A stretch of DNA of 60,345 nucleotides from JAWOFN01 sp046497505 [NCBI: bacterium] (GCA_046497505.1 JAWOFN010000010.1:1-60345), one strand, 5' to 3'. Counted from the first letter of the stretch, positions 33,221 to 42,776 are shown. Notes: generated from the sequence alone by a model not told the origin. Numbers and translations are program-made.

Positions 33221-33609
33221 AGGAGCGACTACTCCTGGACACCGATGTACTGATCGACTACCTCCGGGGTCGAGAGGCTGCTGTGGAGTGGCTGGAAGCG
33301 CGGACAGAGGACCTTCTGGTTTCAGTCATCACCGTCTCGGAGCTCGCCGTGGGTATCCGTGGAGAGGAAGAAGACCAGGCTCTGGAGGAGTTCCTGGACC
33401 TCTTCGAGGTCGTGCCTCTGGACCGGTCCATCGCCTCCCGGTCCGGACGGATCCGGCAGGCCCATGGCGCTGCCTCGAGTATGAGCCTGGCCGATGCGGT
33501 CATCGCAGCCTCCGCGATATCCAGGGAGGCCGTACTGCAGACGTTCAACTGGCGGCACTACCCGACGGTGGAGCGCATCCAGGAGCCCTATGATCGCGGC
33601 AGTGCCTGA
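33217..33609 (+). CDS. vapC: VapC-type PIN-domain ribonuclease toxin
   Basis: 130 residues. LLLDTDVLIDYLRGR carries the first acidic residues, VITVSELAVGIRG the conserved Glu, and MSLADAVIAASAI with LQTFNWRHY the remaining Asp and C-terminal strand. This is the classical VapC pattern; targets are usually initiator tRNA or rRNA. A tRNA 3' end resembling initiator tRNA lies 365 bases upstream, but that is more likely an integration scar than a functional link. Partner antitoxin directly upstream. Confidence 0.9.
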   Translation: MKERLLLDTDVLIDYLRGREAAVEWLEARTEDLLVSVITVSELAVGIRGEEEDQALEEFLDLFEVVPLDRSIASRSGRIRQAHGAASSMSLADAVIAASAISREAVLQTFNWRHYPTVERIQEPYDRGSA

Positions 33610-33652
33610 GAGGGTCTGTGATGAGTACGATGACGCGAAGGAGTGATCGAAC

Positions 33653-34117
33653 ATGAGATGGCTGGCACTGGTAGCGTTCCTGGCCGCCTGCTTCCTGGTG
33701 GCAGGGCTCGGCGGGTGGTTCACCTCCATGGGCATGCCGGAATGGTATGCTTCCCTCCAGAAGCCCTCCTGGAACCCACCCTCCTGGGTCTTCGCTCCGG
33801 TCTGGACGACCCTCTACGTGATGATGGCCCTGGCAGCCTGGCTGGTCTGGAAGGAGGCGGGATTCAGCGGAGCGGCGGCAGCCCTGAGCCTGTTCTTCGT
33901 CCAGCTGCTGCTGAACCTCGCCTGGTCGGGACTCTTCTTCGGGCTGCAGAGTCCAGGATGGGCGATGATCGAACTCGTGGTACTGTGGGCGGCGATCCTG
34001 GTCGCCACCGTGCTCTTCTTCCGGCACAGTGCGGCGGCAGGGGCCCTGCTGGTCCCCTACCTGCTGTGGGTCACCTTCGCGGGCTTCCTCAACGCGGCGA
34101 TCGTCCGGCTGAACTGA
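33653..34117 (+). CDS. tspO: TspO/MBR-family membrane protein
   Basis: Five-helix membrane protein of 154 residues binding porphyrins/tetrapyrroles. The conserved KPSWNPPSWVFAPVWTTLY motif joins helices 1 and 2; LFFVQLLLNLAWSGLFFGLQ and VPYLLWVTFAGFLNAAIVRLN are the other signatures (WxxFA and the final N). Function in bacteria is linked to tetrapyrrole turnover, oxidative stress and light response. It follows the toxin gene by 43 bases and is convergent with the sulfotransferase. Confidence 0.93.
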   Translation: MRWLALVAFLAACFLVAGLGGWFTSMGMPEWYASLQKPSWNPPSWVFAPVWTTLYVMMALAAWLVWKEAGFSGAAAALSLFFVQLLLNLAWSGLFFGLQSPGWAMIELVVLWAAILVATVLFFRHSAAAGALLVPYLLWVTFAGFLNAAIVRLN

Positions 34118-34138
34118 CCGCACCGTCCCGGGCAGCGG

Positions 34139-34984
34139 TCAGTCCATCTGCCAGAAGGAGAACAGGTCGCGACCCACCAGATCGCTCAGCGCCACCACAT
34201 CCTCCCGATATCTCGCGACCAGCTCTCTTCGCAGATCGGACGTGATCTCGGGGGGTTCGGGGTCCCGTCCCATGGTTTTCAGCCCCTTCAGGATGCGTCC
34301 CGGCAGCAGTCGTCTGCCCAGTCCCTTCAGGAACGGGATCTTTGCGACCCTCCGAGCCCAGTGCGGCGGGATCTCCTTGTCAGCCGTCACGTTGCGGGGC
34401 GAGCGATCGGGGGGGACGAAGGAGGGGTCGACTCCCAGGAACGCGAAGACCTCGGGCACGACCGACTCAGGGTCCCGGACGAAGTCCTCGAAGAGGACGA
34501 TATGCCAGCGTTCAGGTGAACTGAAAGGCAGGTACTGTTCGATCTGCAGATAGTATCGGCCGTAGTCGATCAGATCAGGCCTCCGCTCGATCATCTCTTC
34601 CAGGGGCCGCCGCGGGGTGCCCCGGTACCACAGGTGCATACAGTGGGAGACCAGCCGGTCCAGGGGGTTGCGCACGACGTACACATACCGGACATCTCCC
34701 AGTGTCCTGTGGATACGATCCGCAGCTTGGTCGACGACCGGATACATGGTGTAGGTGGTGGAGGCCTCGCCTACCGCCTCGGCTTCCTCCGCACCCCTGA
34801 AGAACTCCTGATACCAACCCACCCCCTTCACCCACTTCTCATCGGAGGAGAAGAAGTGCAGTTCCTTGAGTCCCGGCATGAAGACATCCGGGTGGCTCGC
34901 CAGTTGGTTCGCAAGGGAGGTCGTACCGCACTTCATGGCACCGGGCAGCAGGAAGTTCGGCAGCGTGGTGAGTTCTGTGGTCAT
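34139..34984 (-). CDS. PAPS-dependent sulfotransferase
   Basis: Sulfotransferase-1-type enzyme, 281 residues. The 5'-phosphosulfate loop PGAMKCGTTSLANQL is at 14-28 and the 3'-phosphate motif YVVRNPLDRLVSHCMH near 101-116. FYLxF-like segments YYLQIEQYLPF and HIVLFEDFVRDP complete the fold. Resembles heparan-sulfate-type (GlcNAc) sulfotransferases; acceptor unknown, possibly exopolysaccharide or lipid. ATG at 34982-34984 overlaps the stop of the upstream gene by one base (TGATG), so coupled to the HExxH/M23-like protein. A TTG just before is possible. Confidence 0.88.
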   Translation of the reverse strand: MTTELTTLPNFLLPGAMKCGTTSLANQLASHPDVFMPGLKELHFFSSDEKWVKGVGWYQEFFRGAEEAEAVGEASTTYTMYPVVDQAADRIHRTLGDVRYVYVVRNPLDRLVSHCMHLWYRGTPRRPLEEMIERRPDLIDYGRYYLQIEQYLPFSSPERWHIVLFEDFVRDPESVVPEVFAFLGVDPSFVPPDRSPRNVTADKEIPPHWARRVAKIPFLKGLGRRLLPGRILKGLKTMGRDPEPPEITSDLRRELVARYREDVVALSDLVGRDLFSFWQMD

Positions 34985-36555
34985 CAATAGACGTAGATCG
35001 TCTGCTGGTCCCGCCTGTAAGCCTCCAGATTCGCCCGCATGTGCGTCAGGTAGATCCGAAGGGGGTAGGCCTTCATGAAGCGGGCGATACTCCCCAGTTC
35101 CGGATCGGGAAGATGCCCCTCAGCGTATTCCAGTTCCTTCTCCAGCAACCCGACCATCGTCTCTTGATACTCAGCAGCCAGGTCGTAGTCACCCAGGTTC
35201 GCCACACTGCGAGCCAGGTAGTGCAGGATATCGGTGTTCGTCACCTCGAACCAGGTCTCGGGGAGCGCCTCCCGGAACAGTTTTGCGGCCTTTTTATAAT
35301 CTCGTCCCCGTTCTGCTTTGAACGCCTTCTGGAGGGTCTTTCTGAGGCGGTCGTTACCCGAGGCATCGTAGGTAGGATGTGCCTCCCTCGAGTCCGGCCA
35401 CCGATCGCGGAGGAATCGATCGGGGTCTTCCCGCTCACCATCCACGTAGAGTTCCACATGCAGATAGGGATCGACACCCTTGAGCGAGCGGTCCACCTTC
35501 CTGACCTGTCCGAGGATCTCTCCTTCTCCTACCTTGGCTCCCACCGGGACCGTGGGCATCAGACCCAGCAGACGTACGACCCGATTCGAATCTGCACCGG
35601 TACCTTCTACGACGATGCCGGTCCACTCCGAATCGAGATGGACAGGCACTACGTGGGATAGGACCTGCCCCTGGATCGGTGACAGCACGTCCTCTCCCAT
35701 ATCTGCGAGGACATCCCGTCCTGCGTGCTCGGTGGAAGGTGCCCCCTCAAGCCACTGGAATCCCTTGAGGAGTGTCGTCGCATAGGATCGCTCGACAGGG
35801 TTGTCTGCCGCTTCGTAAGAAAGACCGGTGATGTACAGGATGTCCCTCAGCTTGGTCTCCCAGGGTGAGGGCGGGCCGAAGAGGCGTTCCAGACGTTCCC
35901 TTCCCTTCTTGTCTGGTTCGTAGATGATGTCGCTGCGCAGATCGTATTCCTTCTCTTCGAGTATCTGTTGGAAGGTCTCTCTGAGAGCCCCCCCCGTGAA
36001 GTTGTCAAGAAGGTCTCGGGAGAGGACGTAGGCCGCCATCTCCACGAAAGTGTTGTTCACACGGTTGATCACTTCGGTCTCGGGAGACATCAACCGATCG
36101 TAGGCATGCTGGAGTTCGTGGGCGAAGATGGCACCGGCGAAATGAGGGTCGATGGGGATCTTCGGGATGAAGATCGTCTTCAGATCATCGCGGAAGTAAT
36201 ACTCCAGACCACTGGTTGAGGGAGGGTGGATGGTGACCCAGAAGGCGTTCCCTCTGGAACGGGCGTTGGTGGACTCGATCTGCTCTATCGGGGCCAGGCT
36301 GGCGTTCATGCTGAGAAAGTCGCGGAGCCGCTCACCCCAGGCGTGACCCTCCACCACCTCGGCGAAACCCCGGAATATATAGGCCCAGTAGGCAGCATCT
36401 CCCATGGTCTCTACCTCGCTGAACGAGAGGACGCGGGAGGTGGGTCCGTCGTCAGATTGAGCCGGCGCCGAAGGTGAGATCACCAGGGAGAGGAGCACCA
36501 TGGTCGCCGACATCACGAGGGTACGGATGATGGTTCGGGGAACAGGAGGGTGCAT
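34984..36555 (-). CDS. Exported multidomain protein: HExxH zincin + M23-like + TPR
   Basis: 523 residues with a signal peptide (about 1-33). Region 100-185 is a zincin-like domain: FAHELQHAYDRL (HExxH 146-150) and TFVEMAAYVLSR, whose E172 fits as third zinc ligand. Region 270-375 is M23/LytM-like: HAGRD (277-281), DVLSPIQGQV and PYLHVELYVDG. Here the usual HxH is YLH, so the zinc ligands are kept but the catalytic histidine is replaced by tyrosine. Region 400-515 is TPR-like helical (FKAERGRDYKKAAKLFREAL, ANLGDYDLAAEYQETM). I know no named family with this order. It precedes the sulfotransferase and is divergent from a TPR lipoprotein. Acts outside the cytoplasm. Confidence 0.75.
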   Translation of the reverse strand: MHPPVPRTIIRTLVMSATMVLLSLVISPSAPAQSDDGPTSRVLSFSEVETMGDAAYWAYIFRGFAEVVEGHAWGERLRDFLSMNASLAPIEQIESTNARSRGNAFWVTIHPPSTSGLEYYFRDDLKTIFIPKIPIDPHFAGAIFAHELQHAYDRLMSPETEVINRVNNTFVEMAAYVLSRDLLDNFTGGALRETFQQILEEKEYDLRSDIIYEPDKKGRERLERLFGPPSPWETKLRDILYITGLSYEAADNPVERSYATTLLKGFQWLEGAPSTEHAGRDVLADMGEDVLSPIQGQVLSHVVPVHLDSEWTGIVVEGTGADSNRVVRLLGLMPTVPVGAKVGEGEILGQVRKVDRSLKGVDPYLHVELYVDGEREDPDRFLRDRWPDSREAHPTYDASGNDRLRKTLQKAFKAERGRDYKKAAKLFREALPETWFEVTNTDILHYLARSVANLGDYDLAAEYQETMVGLLEKELEYAEGHLPDPELGSIARFMKAYPLRIYLTHMRANLEAYRRDQQTIYVY

Positions 36556-36734
36556 GACGATCTCCTGAATGATGTATGCGGGGGCAGCTTTCGAACATGA
36601 GAACGACCGAGCTCGACTTCGAGTTTATACGATCAGGATAAACAGTCTCCAGTCGCCGGTCGTTCCTCCGACCGGAAAGTCGAGGATCACCCGGCCTGAA
36701 CGGCCGCTTCACACCATCAGCAGGAGGTCATGCC

Positions 36735-37469
36735 GTGCGTTCTCACCCCGTCACCGACGTCGCACTCCTGGTACTGATCGGCTTGGCGGGCTGTGCCGGC
36801 CCGAATGCAGCCACGCTGGCACCCTACCGGGAGATGGTGAAACAGAACCCCGAGAGTGCGGAGGCACACTATGAACTCGGATCGGCTGCGTTGGCCGTAG
36901 AGGAATACAAGCTCGCCAAGAAGGAATTCCGGCGAGTCCTCGAACTCGAGCCGGACCACGAACAGGCGAGGTTGAAGAAAGCAAGGTCCCATGAGGGGCT
37001 CTCCGAATATATGGAAGCATGCGAGATCTACAGAGTGATCCTCGAGCAGGACCCCGAACACCGGGAAGCCAACATCGGCCTCGGGAACGTCGACATGGTG
37101 CTCATCATGGACTTCGAGATGCTGGGCAGTATGTGGTTCTTCGGTTCCGACTCCCGGCTCACGAGGATCCAGTATGCCCTGCTCGATGAACTGGGGCTCA
37201 CTTACGAAGAGATGATGGGGATCTACCAGGAAGCCATGGACACATGGCGAAAGATGGTAAGACTGGAAGAACGAAATGCTGAGTTCTGGTGCAACCTGGG
37301 TGTGATCGCGAACCTCACCAATAATTTCGATGGGGCGCGGATATCGTTCGAACAGGCTCTGAAGCACAAGCCTGATGCATTGAAGGACAGAGAGTTCCTC
37401 ACCGAGGTCTACAGTGCCTCGATGGGCAACAAACGGTGGGTGCCGGATGTACCATGGTCCAAGCCTTGA
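36735..37469 (+). CDS. TPR lipoprotein
   Basis: Signal peptide II with lipobox LAGC (cysteine 20). TPR units follow: SAEAHYELGSAALAVEEYKLA, PDHEQARLKKARSHEGLSEY and PEHREANIGLGNVDMVL, then after a ~60-residue helical spacer NAEFWCNLGVIANLTNNFDGA with PDAL. 244 residues, GTG start with AGGAGG at six bases. Divergent from the HExxH/M23-like protein across 179 bases (36556-36734), in which no promoter could be assigned confidently. Likely a scaffold for an envelope complex; partner unknown. GC is somewhat lower than in the core genes. Confidence 0.8.
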   Translation: MRSHPVTDVALLVLIGLAGCAGPNAATLAPYREMVKQNPESAEAHYELGSAALAVEEYKLAKKEFRRVLELEPDHEQARLKKARSHEGLSEYMEACEIYRVILEQDPEHREANIGLGNVDMVLIMDFEMLGSMWFFGSDSRLTRIQYALLDELGLTYEEMMGIYQEAMDTWRKMVRLEERNAEFWCNLGVIANLTNNFDGARISFEQALKHKPDALKDREFLTEVYSASMGNKRWVPDVPWSKP

Positions 37470-37559
37470 GTGACGGTTTCGGATCCACCTTCTTGCGGGT
37501 GTGTGCCCTGGCCGTTCTCCTCGAGGGAGAATGCGTACCTCTGACCGATCCCTCTCCGC

Positions 37560-37588
37560 TTGACACCCCCCGGGGGCCTCCATACCTT
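37560..37588 (+). promoter_or_regulatory. Promoter of the rplM-rpsI operon
   Basis: TTGACA (37560-37565), 17-base spacer, TACCTT (37583-37588). The transcript would begin about 85 bases before rplM. The same -10 hexamer is used at 1791-1796. Confidence 0.65.
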
Positions 37589-37605
37589 TCCCAGTCTGGA
37601 AAATC

Positions 37606-37657
37606 AGGGGGAATGTGTGTCTGGACCCTGCTGCACACACACTTCTGTATCCCTCCC
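37606..37657 (+). promoter_or_regulatory. Structured rplM leader, candidate L13 autoregulatory element
   Basis: GAA-T-GTGTGT (37611-37620) can pair with ACACACTTC (37637-37645), leaving one bulged base and a 16-base loop. Flanking GGGG (37607-37610) can extend it with CCCTCCC (37651-37657) across an internal loop. It lies entirely in the 5'-UTR of rplM, where autoregulatory r-protein leaders occur in other bacteria. No match to a named motif is claimed. Confidence 0.4.
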
Positions 37658-37680
37658 GAAGCGAAACGGAATATGGGAAG

Positions 37681-38115
37681 ATGAAGACGTTCAGCACGAC
37701 GCCGAAGGACATCGATCGCGAATGGCACCTCGTGGACGCCGAGGGTCAGATCCTGGGGCGCCTGGCCAGCCGGGTAGTCTCTGTCCTGCGGGGGAAGCAC
37801 AAGCCGTACTACGCTCCCCACCTGGACACGGGTGACCACGTGGTCATTATCAACGCTGAGAAGATCGCCGTGACCGGGAACAAGATGGACGACAAGGTCT
37901 ATCAGCGGTACACGGGCTGGCCCGGCGGTGTGCGTACTGCGACCCTCAGGGAGCGTCTCGCCAAGGAGCCCGAGAAGGTCCTTCGCGGTGCCATCAAGGG
38001 GATGCTCCCCCGCGGCCCTCTCGGACGCCAGGTGCTCCGCAAGCTGAACGTATATGCCGGTCCGGACCACCCGCACCAGGCCCAGCAGCCCAAGCCGATG
38101 GAAATCGAGGAGTAA
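37681..38115 (+). CDS. rplM: 50S ribosomal protein L13
   Basis: 144-residue L13. WHLVDAEGQILGRLASRVVS is the N-terminal signature, then GDHVVIINAEKIAVTGNKMDDK, YTGWPGGV and AIKGMLPRGPLGRQVLRKL. Normal length and conserved basic patches for 23S rRNA binding. First gene of the run rplM-rpsI-rpsB-tsf-pyrH-frr. Confidence 0.97.
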   Translation: MKTFSTTPKDIDREWHLVDAEGQILGRLASRVVSVLRGKHKPYYAPHLDTGDHVVIINAEKIAVTGNKMDDKVYQRYTGWPGGVRTATLRERLAKEPEKVLRGAIKGMLPRGPLGRQVLRKLNVYAGPDHPHQAQQPKPMEIEE

Positions 38116-38122
38116 GAGCAGC

Positions 38123-38518
38123 ATGCCGGAAGACTTCTACCACGCGATCGGACGCCGCAAGGAGGCCAGTGCCCGGGTGTATCTGCATCCGAACGGCTCG
38201 GGCAAGGTCACCATCAACGGCAGGTCCTTCGAAGATTACCTGCCTCGTCCCACCCACCGGATGTCCGTGGTCAAGCCGCTGGAACTGGTGGACCACCGCG
38301 ACACGTTCGATATCGAGTGCAACGTGGGCGGAGGCGGTCTGACAGGTCAGTCGGATGCCATCAAGCTTGGGATCGCCCGGGCCCTTTTGATCTACAACGA
38401 GGGCCTTCGGGATGTACTCAAGGAGAACGACATGCTCACCCGGGATCCCCGGGAGAAAGAGCGCAAGAAGTACGGGCTCGCCGGCGCCCGGAAGCGCTTC
38501 CAGTTCAGCAAGCGCTAG
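38123..38518 (+). CDS. rpsI: 30S ribosomal protein S9
   Basis: 131 residues. YHAIGRRKEASARVYLHPNGSGK, YLPRPTHRM (unusual HR for the common RP variant) and GGGGLTGQSDAIKLGIARALL are diagnostic. The tail ends RKRFQFSKR, the P-site-contacting C-terminus with final Arg. ATG eight bases after rplM, AAGAG upstream. The next gene starts after 166 bases (38519-38684), a gap with one GC-rich hairpin but no T-run. Confidence 0.97.
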   Translation: MPEDFYHAIGRRKEASARVYLHPNGSGKVTINGRSFEDYLPRPTHRMSVVKPLELVDHRDTFDIECNVGGGGLTGQSDAIKLGIARALLIYNEGLRDVLKENDMLTRDPREKERKKYGLAGARKRFQFSKR

Positions 38519-38684
38519 ATCCAGTCGGACCGTCGGCCGGGTCTTCTGCCCGGTCGCACGAGCTCACACGGTTTCCTGATCCCACCGCGGGGTCCCCGGC
38601 GCAGACGCGACTTCGCCGCCCGGGGCCGCAGGGAGACGACGGGACCGGACGGAAAAACCAGCATACCTCGTTGGAGGCACTTTC

Positions 38685-39566
38685 ATGGCAGAGGTAACGA
38701 TCAAGGACCTGCTCAAGGCAGGGGTCCATTTCGGTCACCAGACCCACCGATGGAACCCGAAGATGAAGAAATTCATCTTCACCGAGCGGAACGGCATCTA
38801 CATCCTCGATCTCAAGAAGACCAAAAAGAACCTGGACGAGGCCGTGGCGCTGGTCAAGCGCACGGTCGAGAACAACAAGAAGATCCTTTTCGTCGGCACG
38901 AAGAAGCAGGCCAAGGGGATCATCGAGGAAGAGGCTAAGCGCTGTCGGATGCCCTATGTCACCGAGCGCTGGTTGGGCGGGATGCTCACGAACTACCAGA
39001 CCATCCGTCGTTCCCTGCGCAAGCTCAACGAGTTGGATGAGCTGCTGGAAGGTCTCGATCCCGATTCCTCCATGGAGGATGCCGAGCACGGGTTCACGAA
39101 GAAGGAGATCCTGAACCGATTCCGTGAGCGGGAGAAGCTCAACCGGGCCCTCGGCGGTATCCGCGAGATGGGCGGACTGCCCGGGGTGGTCTTCATCGTC
39201 GACACCAATGCCGAGTACATCGCGGTCAACGAGGCCAACAAGCTGGATATCCCGGTGATCGCCATCGTGGACACGAATGTGGATCCCGACCCCATCGATT
39301 ACCCCATCCCGGGGAACGATGATGCGCTGCGGTCGATCCGTGTCATCACGAAGGCCCTGGCCGATGCGGCCATCGAGGGGCTGATGAAGGTCAAGCCGGA
39401 GGCGCTCCAGGAACTCGAAGAAGAAGAGATGGACATGGACATCCCGGCCAAGATCCGGGTCGAGGAGATCGTGGACGAGGAGGATGAGGGCACCAAGTCG
39501 AAGTCCAAGGGTAAGGCGAAGAGCACGAAGCGCTCTTCGAAGAAGACAGCGAAGAAAGAGTCGTGA
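38685..39566 (+). CDS. rpsB: 30S ribosomal protein S2
   Basis: 293 residues. [19 protein letters not shown] opens it, followed by [40 protein letters not shown] and [25 protein letters not shown]. After the family core (about residue 240) comes a 50-residue acidic then Lys/Ser-rich tail not in the standard S2, similar to tails in other high-GC lineages. GGAGG at eight bases. tsf follows after 59 bases. Confidence 0.97.
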   Translation: MAEVTIKDLLKAGVHFGHQTHRWNPKMKKFIFTERNGIYILDLKKTKKNLDEAVALVKRTVENNKKILFVGTKKQAKGIIEEEAKRCRMPYVTERWLGGMLTNYQTIRRSLRKLNELDELLEGLDPDSSMEDAEHGFTKKEILNRFREREKLNRALGGIREMGGLPGVVFIVDTNAEYIAVNEANKLDIPVIAIVDTNVDPDPIDYPIPGNDDALRSIRVITKALADAAIEGLMKVKPEALQELEEEEMDMDIPAKIRVEEIVDEEDEGTKSKSKGKAKSTKRSSKKTAKKES

Positions 39567-39625
39567 TCGGGACCGGCGCTCCAGGCCGGTGAGTGATTCG
39601 AAGGACAAGACCGCAAGGTAGGAAC

Positions 39626-40240
39626 ATGGCAGACGTACAGATTTCGGCATCACAGGTCAAAGAACTCCGGGACAAGACCGGTGCGGGTATGATGGACTGC
39701 AAGAAGGCCCTTCAGGAGACGGGCGGGGACCTTCAGGCCGCTGAGGAGTTCCTGCGTAAACAGGGGATCTCAAAGGCCGCCAAGAAGGTCGGGCGTTCCG
39801 CCAACGAAGGGCTCGTGTACTCCTACATCCACGGAGGGGGCCGGCTCGGCGTCCTGGTTGAAGTGAACTGCGAGACCGACTTCGTGGCCCGTACCGACGA
39901 TTTCCAGGAGTTCTGCAACGAGATCGCCATGCAGGTGGCTGCCGCGAATCCCCTCTTCGTCGGTCGTGACGAAGTCGACGACGAACTCGTCGAGAAAGAG
40001 CGGGAGATCTACGCTGAGGCGGCGAAGAACGAGGGCAAACCGGACAACGTCATCGAGCGGATTGTGGAAGGCAAGATCGACAAGTACTATGAACAGGTCT
40101 GTCTGCTGGAACAGCCGTACATCCGCGACACAGACAAGACGGTAGAAGAACTCCTCAAGGAAACCATCGCGAACCTGGGCGAGAACATACAGATTGCGCG
40201 ATTCACCCGCTACGAACTCGGAGAATCCCCGAACGAGTGA
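39626..40240 (+). CDS. tsf: Elongation factor Ts
   Basis: Guanine-nucleotide exchange factor for EF-Tu, 204 residues, the short form. UBA-like N-domain with VKELRDKTGAGMMDCKKAL; core with EGLVYSYIHGGGRLGVLVEVNCETDFVART and EIAMQVAAANPLFV; dimerisation segment QPYIRDTDKTVEELL. ATG 39626 has GTAGGAA before it. Confidence 0.96.
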   Translation: MADVQISASQVKELRDKTGAGMMDCKKALQETGGDLQAAEEFLRKQGISKAAKKVGRSANEGLVYSYIHGGGRLGVLVEVNCETDFVARTDDFQEFCNEIAMQVAAANPLFVGRDEVDDELVEKEREIYAEAAKNEGKPDNVIERIVEGKIDKYYEQVCLLEQPYIRDTDKTVEELLKETIANLGENIQIARFTRYELGESPNE

Positions 40241-40248
40241 GCATCTGA

Positions 40249-41524
<1,276 letters not shown>

Positions 41525-41601
41525 GCCGGTCGGCCCCTCCGCCGCGGCCCCCCCGATGTCACGGGTCACGGTCAGCCGGCTCCGATAAACTCCGCACCCT
41601 T

Positions 41602-41647
41602 CGCCGCCGTTCCTCATCAGCAGGGGCAGCGGCGTTTTTTTTTTTTT
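41602..41647 (+). terminator. Terminator of the rplM-frr cluster
   Basis: CGCCGC (41602-41607) pairs with GCGGCG (41629-41634), with a further CCTC/GGGG pairing inside the loop, followed by thirteen T residues (41635-41647). It marks the boundary to the lower-GC region. Confidence 0.85.
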
Positions 41648-41729
41648 GCATCCTCCGGAGCCTTTCGCTGGCCTGCTGCCGTCAGGTGGGGTTAAATGGG
41701 ATGAATGGTGTGAGACCTGTAAATCTCAA

Positions 41730-41758
41730 TTGACACTTTTCATCTTCAGGAGTAATGT
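41730..41758 (+). promoter_or_regulatory. Promoter of the 222-residue protein gene
   Basis: TTGACA (41730-41735), 17-base spacer, TAATGT (41753-41758). The ATG at 41814 is about 50 bases after the expected start. Confidence 0.65.
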
Positions 41759-41813
41759 CACCGGGCCGCTTCGAGCCCAGCTACGACCATATGGGTGCAT
41801 TGAGGGGCAAAAG

Positions 41814-42482
41814 ATGCGAAATGTAGTTGCAGAGATCGAGTCTGACATCTGCACCCTCAGCGGTGTCAGATCAGCCCATGTGGTGCTCAGCCCTGACGGC
41901 ATGGAGATTGACGAGATCCACGTCGTTGCATCACACGACAAATCGCCGAAGCATCTTGTTCGAGACGTAGAATCCATCCTGCTCAACAACCATAACCTGC
42001 GCGTCGATCATAAGAAGGTCAGTATCGCGCAACTGAAGGACGTGGAGGGTAAGGAGTCAGCCGTTGAGCCGGGTCCGAGCAGGCGGGCGGTCGAGCGGAT
42101 CCGATTCGTTTCGGCTAAGTCCAATACCTACGGTCTGAGATGGGAAGTGTCGGTCGAGCTGGAACGGGCTGGGATCCCGGCTGCAGCCACAGCCAACGGA
42201 GCAGGAAGCCGCCAGAACAAGGCTCGTCTGGTGGCGGAGGCCACAGCAGAAGCCTTGAACAACTTCCTCGACGATAACCAGGCAGTAGCCGTCGAGGAGG
42301 TCATCCAGACCGACGTAGGGAATCGTCACAAGGCCGTCGTCTGTGTACTTTCCCTGCTGACGAACCGGAATGAGAAGGTGCTGGTCGGAAGCAGCCTGCT
42401 TCAGGACGACTTACCTAAAGCGGTGGTTCAGGCTACACTCGATGCAGTGAATCGGGCGATCAAGCCCTCATCGAAAGAGTGA
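41814..42482 (+). CDS. Two-domain protein of unknown function (222 residues)
   Basis: Not assigned to a named family. Domain one (about 1-75): VVAEIESDICTLSGVRSAHV, IDEIHVVASHDKSPKHLVRD and VSIAQL, an alternating strand/helix pattern. A charged linker (75-95) precedes domain two (about 96-215): RIRFVSAKSNTYGLRWEVSV, ARLVAEATAEALNNFL, KAVVCVLSLL and KVLVGSSLLQDDLPKAVVQA, again alpha/beta with a terminal helix ATLDAVNRAI. Similar two-domain hypothetical proteins exist in several phyla. No signal or membrane segment. Its own promoter and GAGGGG ribosome site are clear. GC is intermediate between core and the segment that follows. The 294 bases after it hold a leader region, not a gene of normal size. 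Confidence 0.7.
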   Translation: MRNVVAEIESDICTLSGVRSAHVVLSPDGMEIDEIHVVASHDKSPKHLVRDVESILLNNHNLRVDHKKVSIAQLKDVEGKESAVEPGPSRRAVERIRFVSAKSNTYGLRWEVSVELERAGIPAAATANGAGSRQNKARLVAEATAEALNNFLDDNQAVAVEEVIQTDVGNRHKAVVCVLSLLTNRNEKVLVGSSLLQDDLPKAVVQATLDAVNRAIKPSSKE

Positions 42483-42552
42483 GTCGGGGACCACACAAAG
42501 CCCTCGAACCGGAGGAGCGCTGCATAGGATAGGAAGACTTTGACAACGAGCT

Positions 42553-42750
42553 AAAGACCGACATCGACTCGGCCAAACAGCGAGCGGAGCGGATACCCCA
42601 GAGGAGCGGTGACTCTGTCCACCAGCGGACGGGCAGAGATCCCAACTCAGAAAGGGGGGTCTCGCATGTTTTTCAAGCTCATGCTAGCTTTGCTGGTTGC
42701 GCTTCAAACCAAGACCAATTGGTAAGAGTTTGGTGTCGGTCTTTGTTTTT
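42553..42750 (+). promoter_or_regulatory. Leader with distant inverted repeat and alternative pairings before the HD-GYP gene
   Basis: AAAGACCGACA (42553-42563) is exactly complementary to TGTCGGTCTTT (42734-42744), which is followed by TTTGTTTTT. The 3' arm can instead pair locally, GGTCTT with AAGACC near 42711, and CAAAC/GTTTG adds to that fold. The two pairings exclude each other. A 19-codon reading frame with a ribosome site lies between the arms. This resembles an attenuation leader, but no regulator or ligand is evident. Confidence 0.4.
42666..42725 (+). CDS. Possible 19-residue leader peptide
   Basis: ATG at 42666 preceded by a G6 tract (ribosome site, about eight bases away), reading MFFKLMLALLVALQTKTNW then TAA. 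The product is a short hydrophobic peptide. Position between the arms of an inverted repeat and 51 bases before the HD-GYP start suggests a leader rather than a stand-alone gene. No family match possible at this length. Confidence 0.35.
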   Translation: MFFKLMLALLVALQTKTNW

Positions 42751-42776
42751 CCCCACGTTAGCCTGGGGCACCATCG

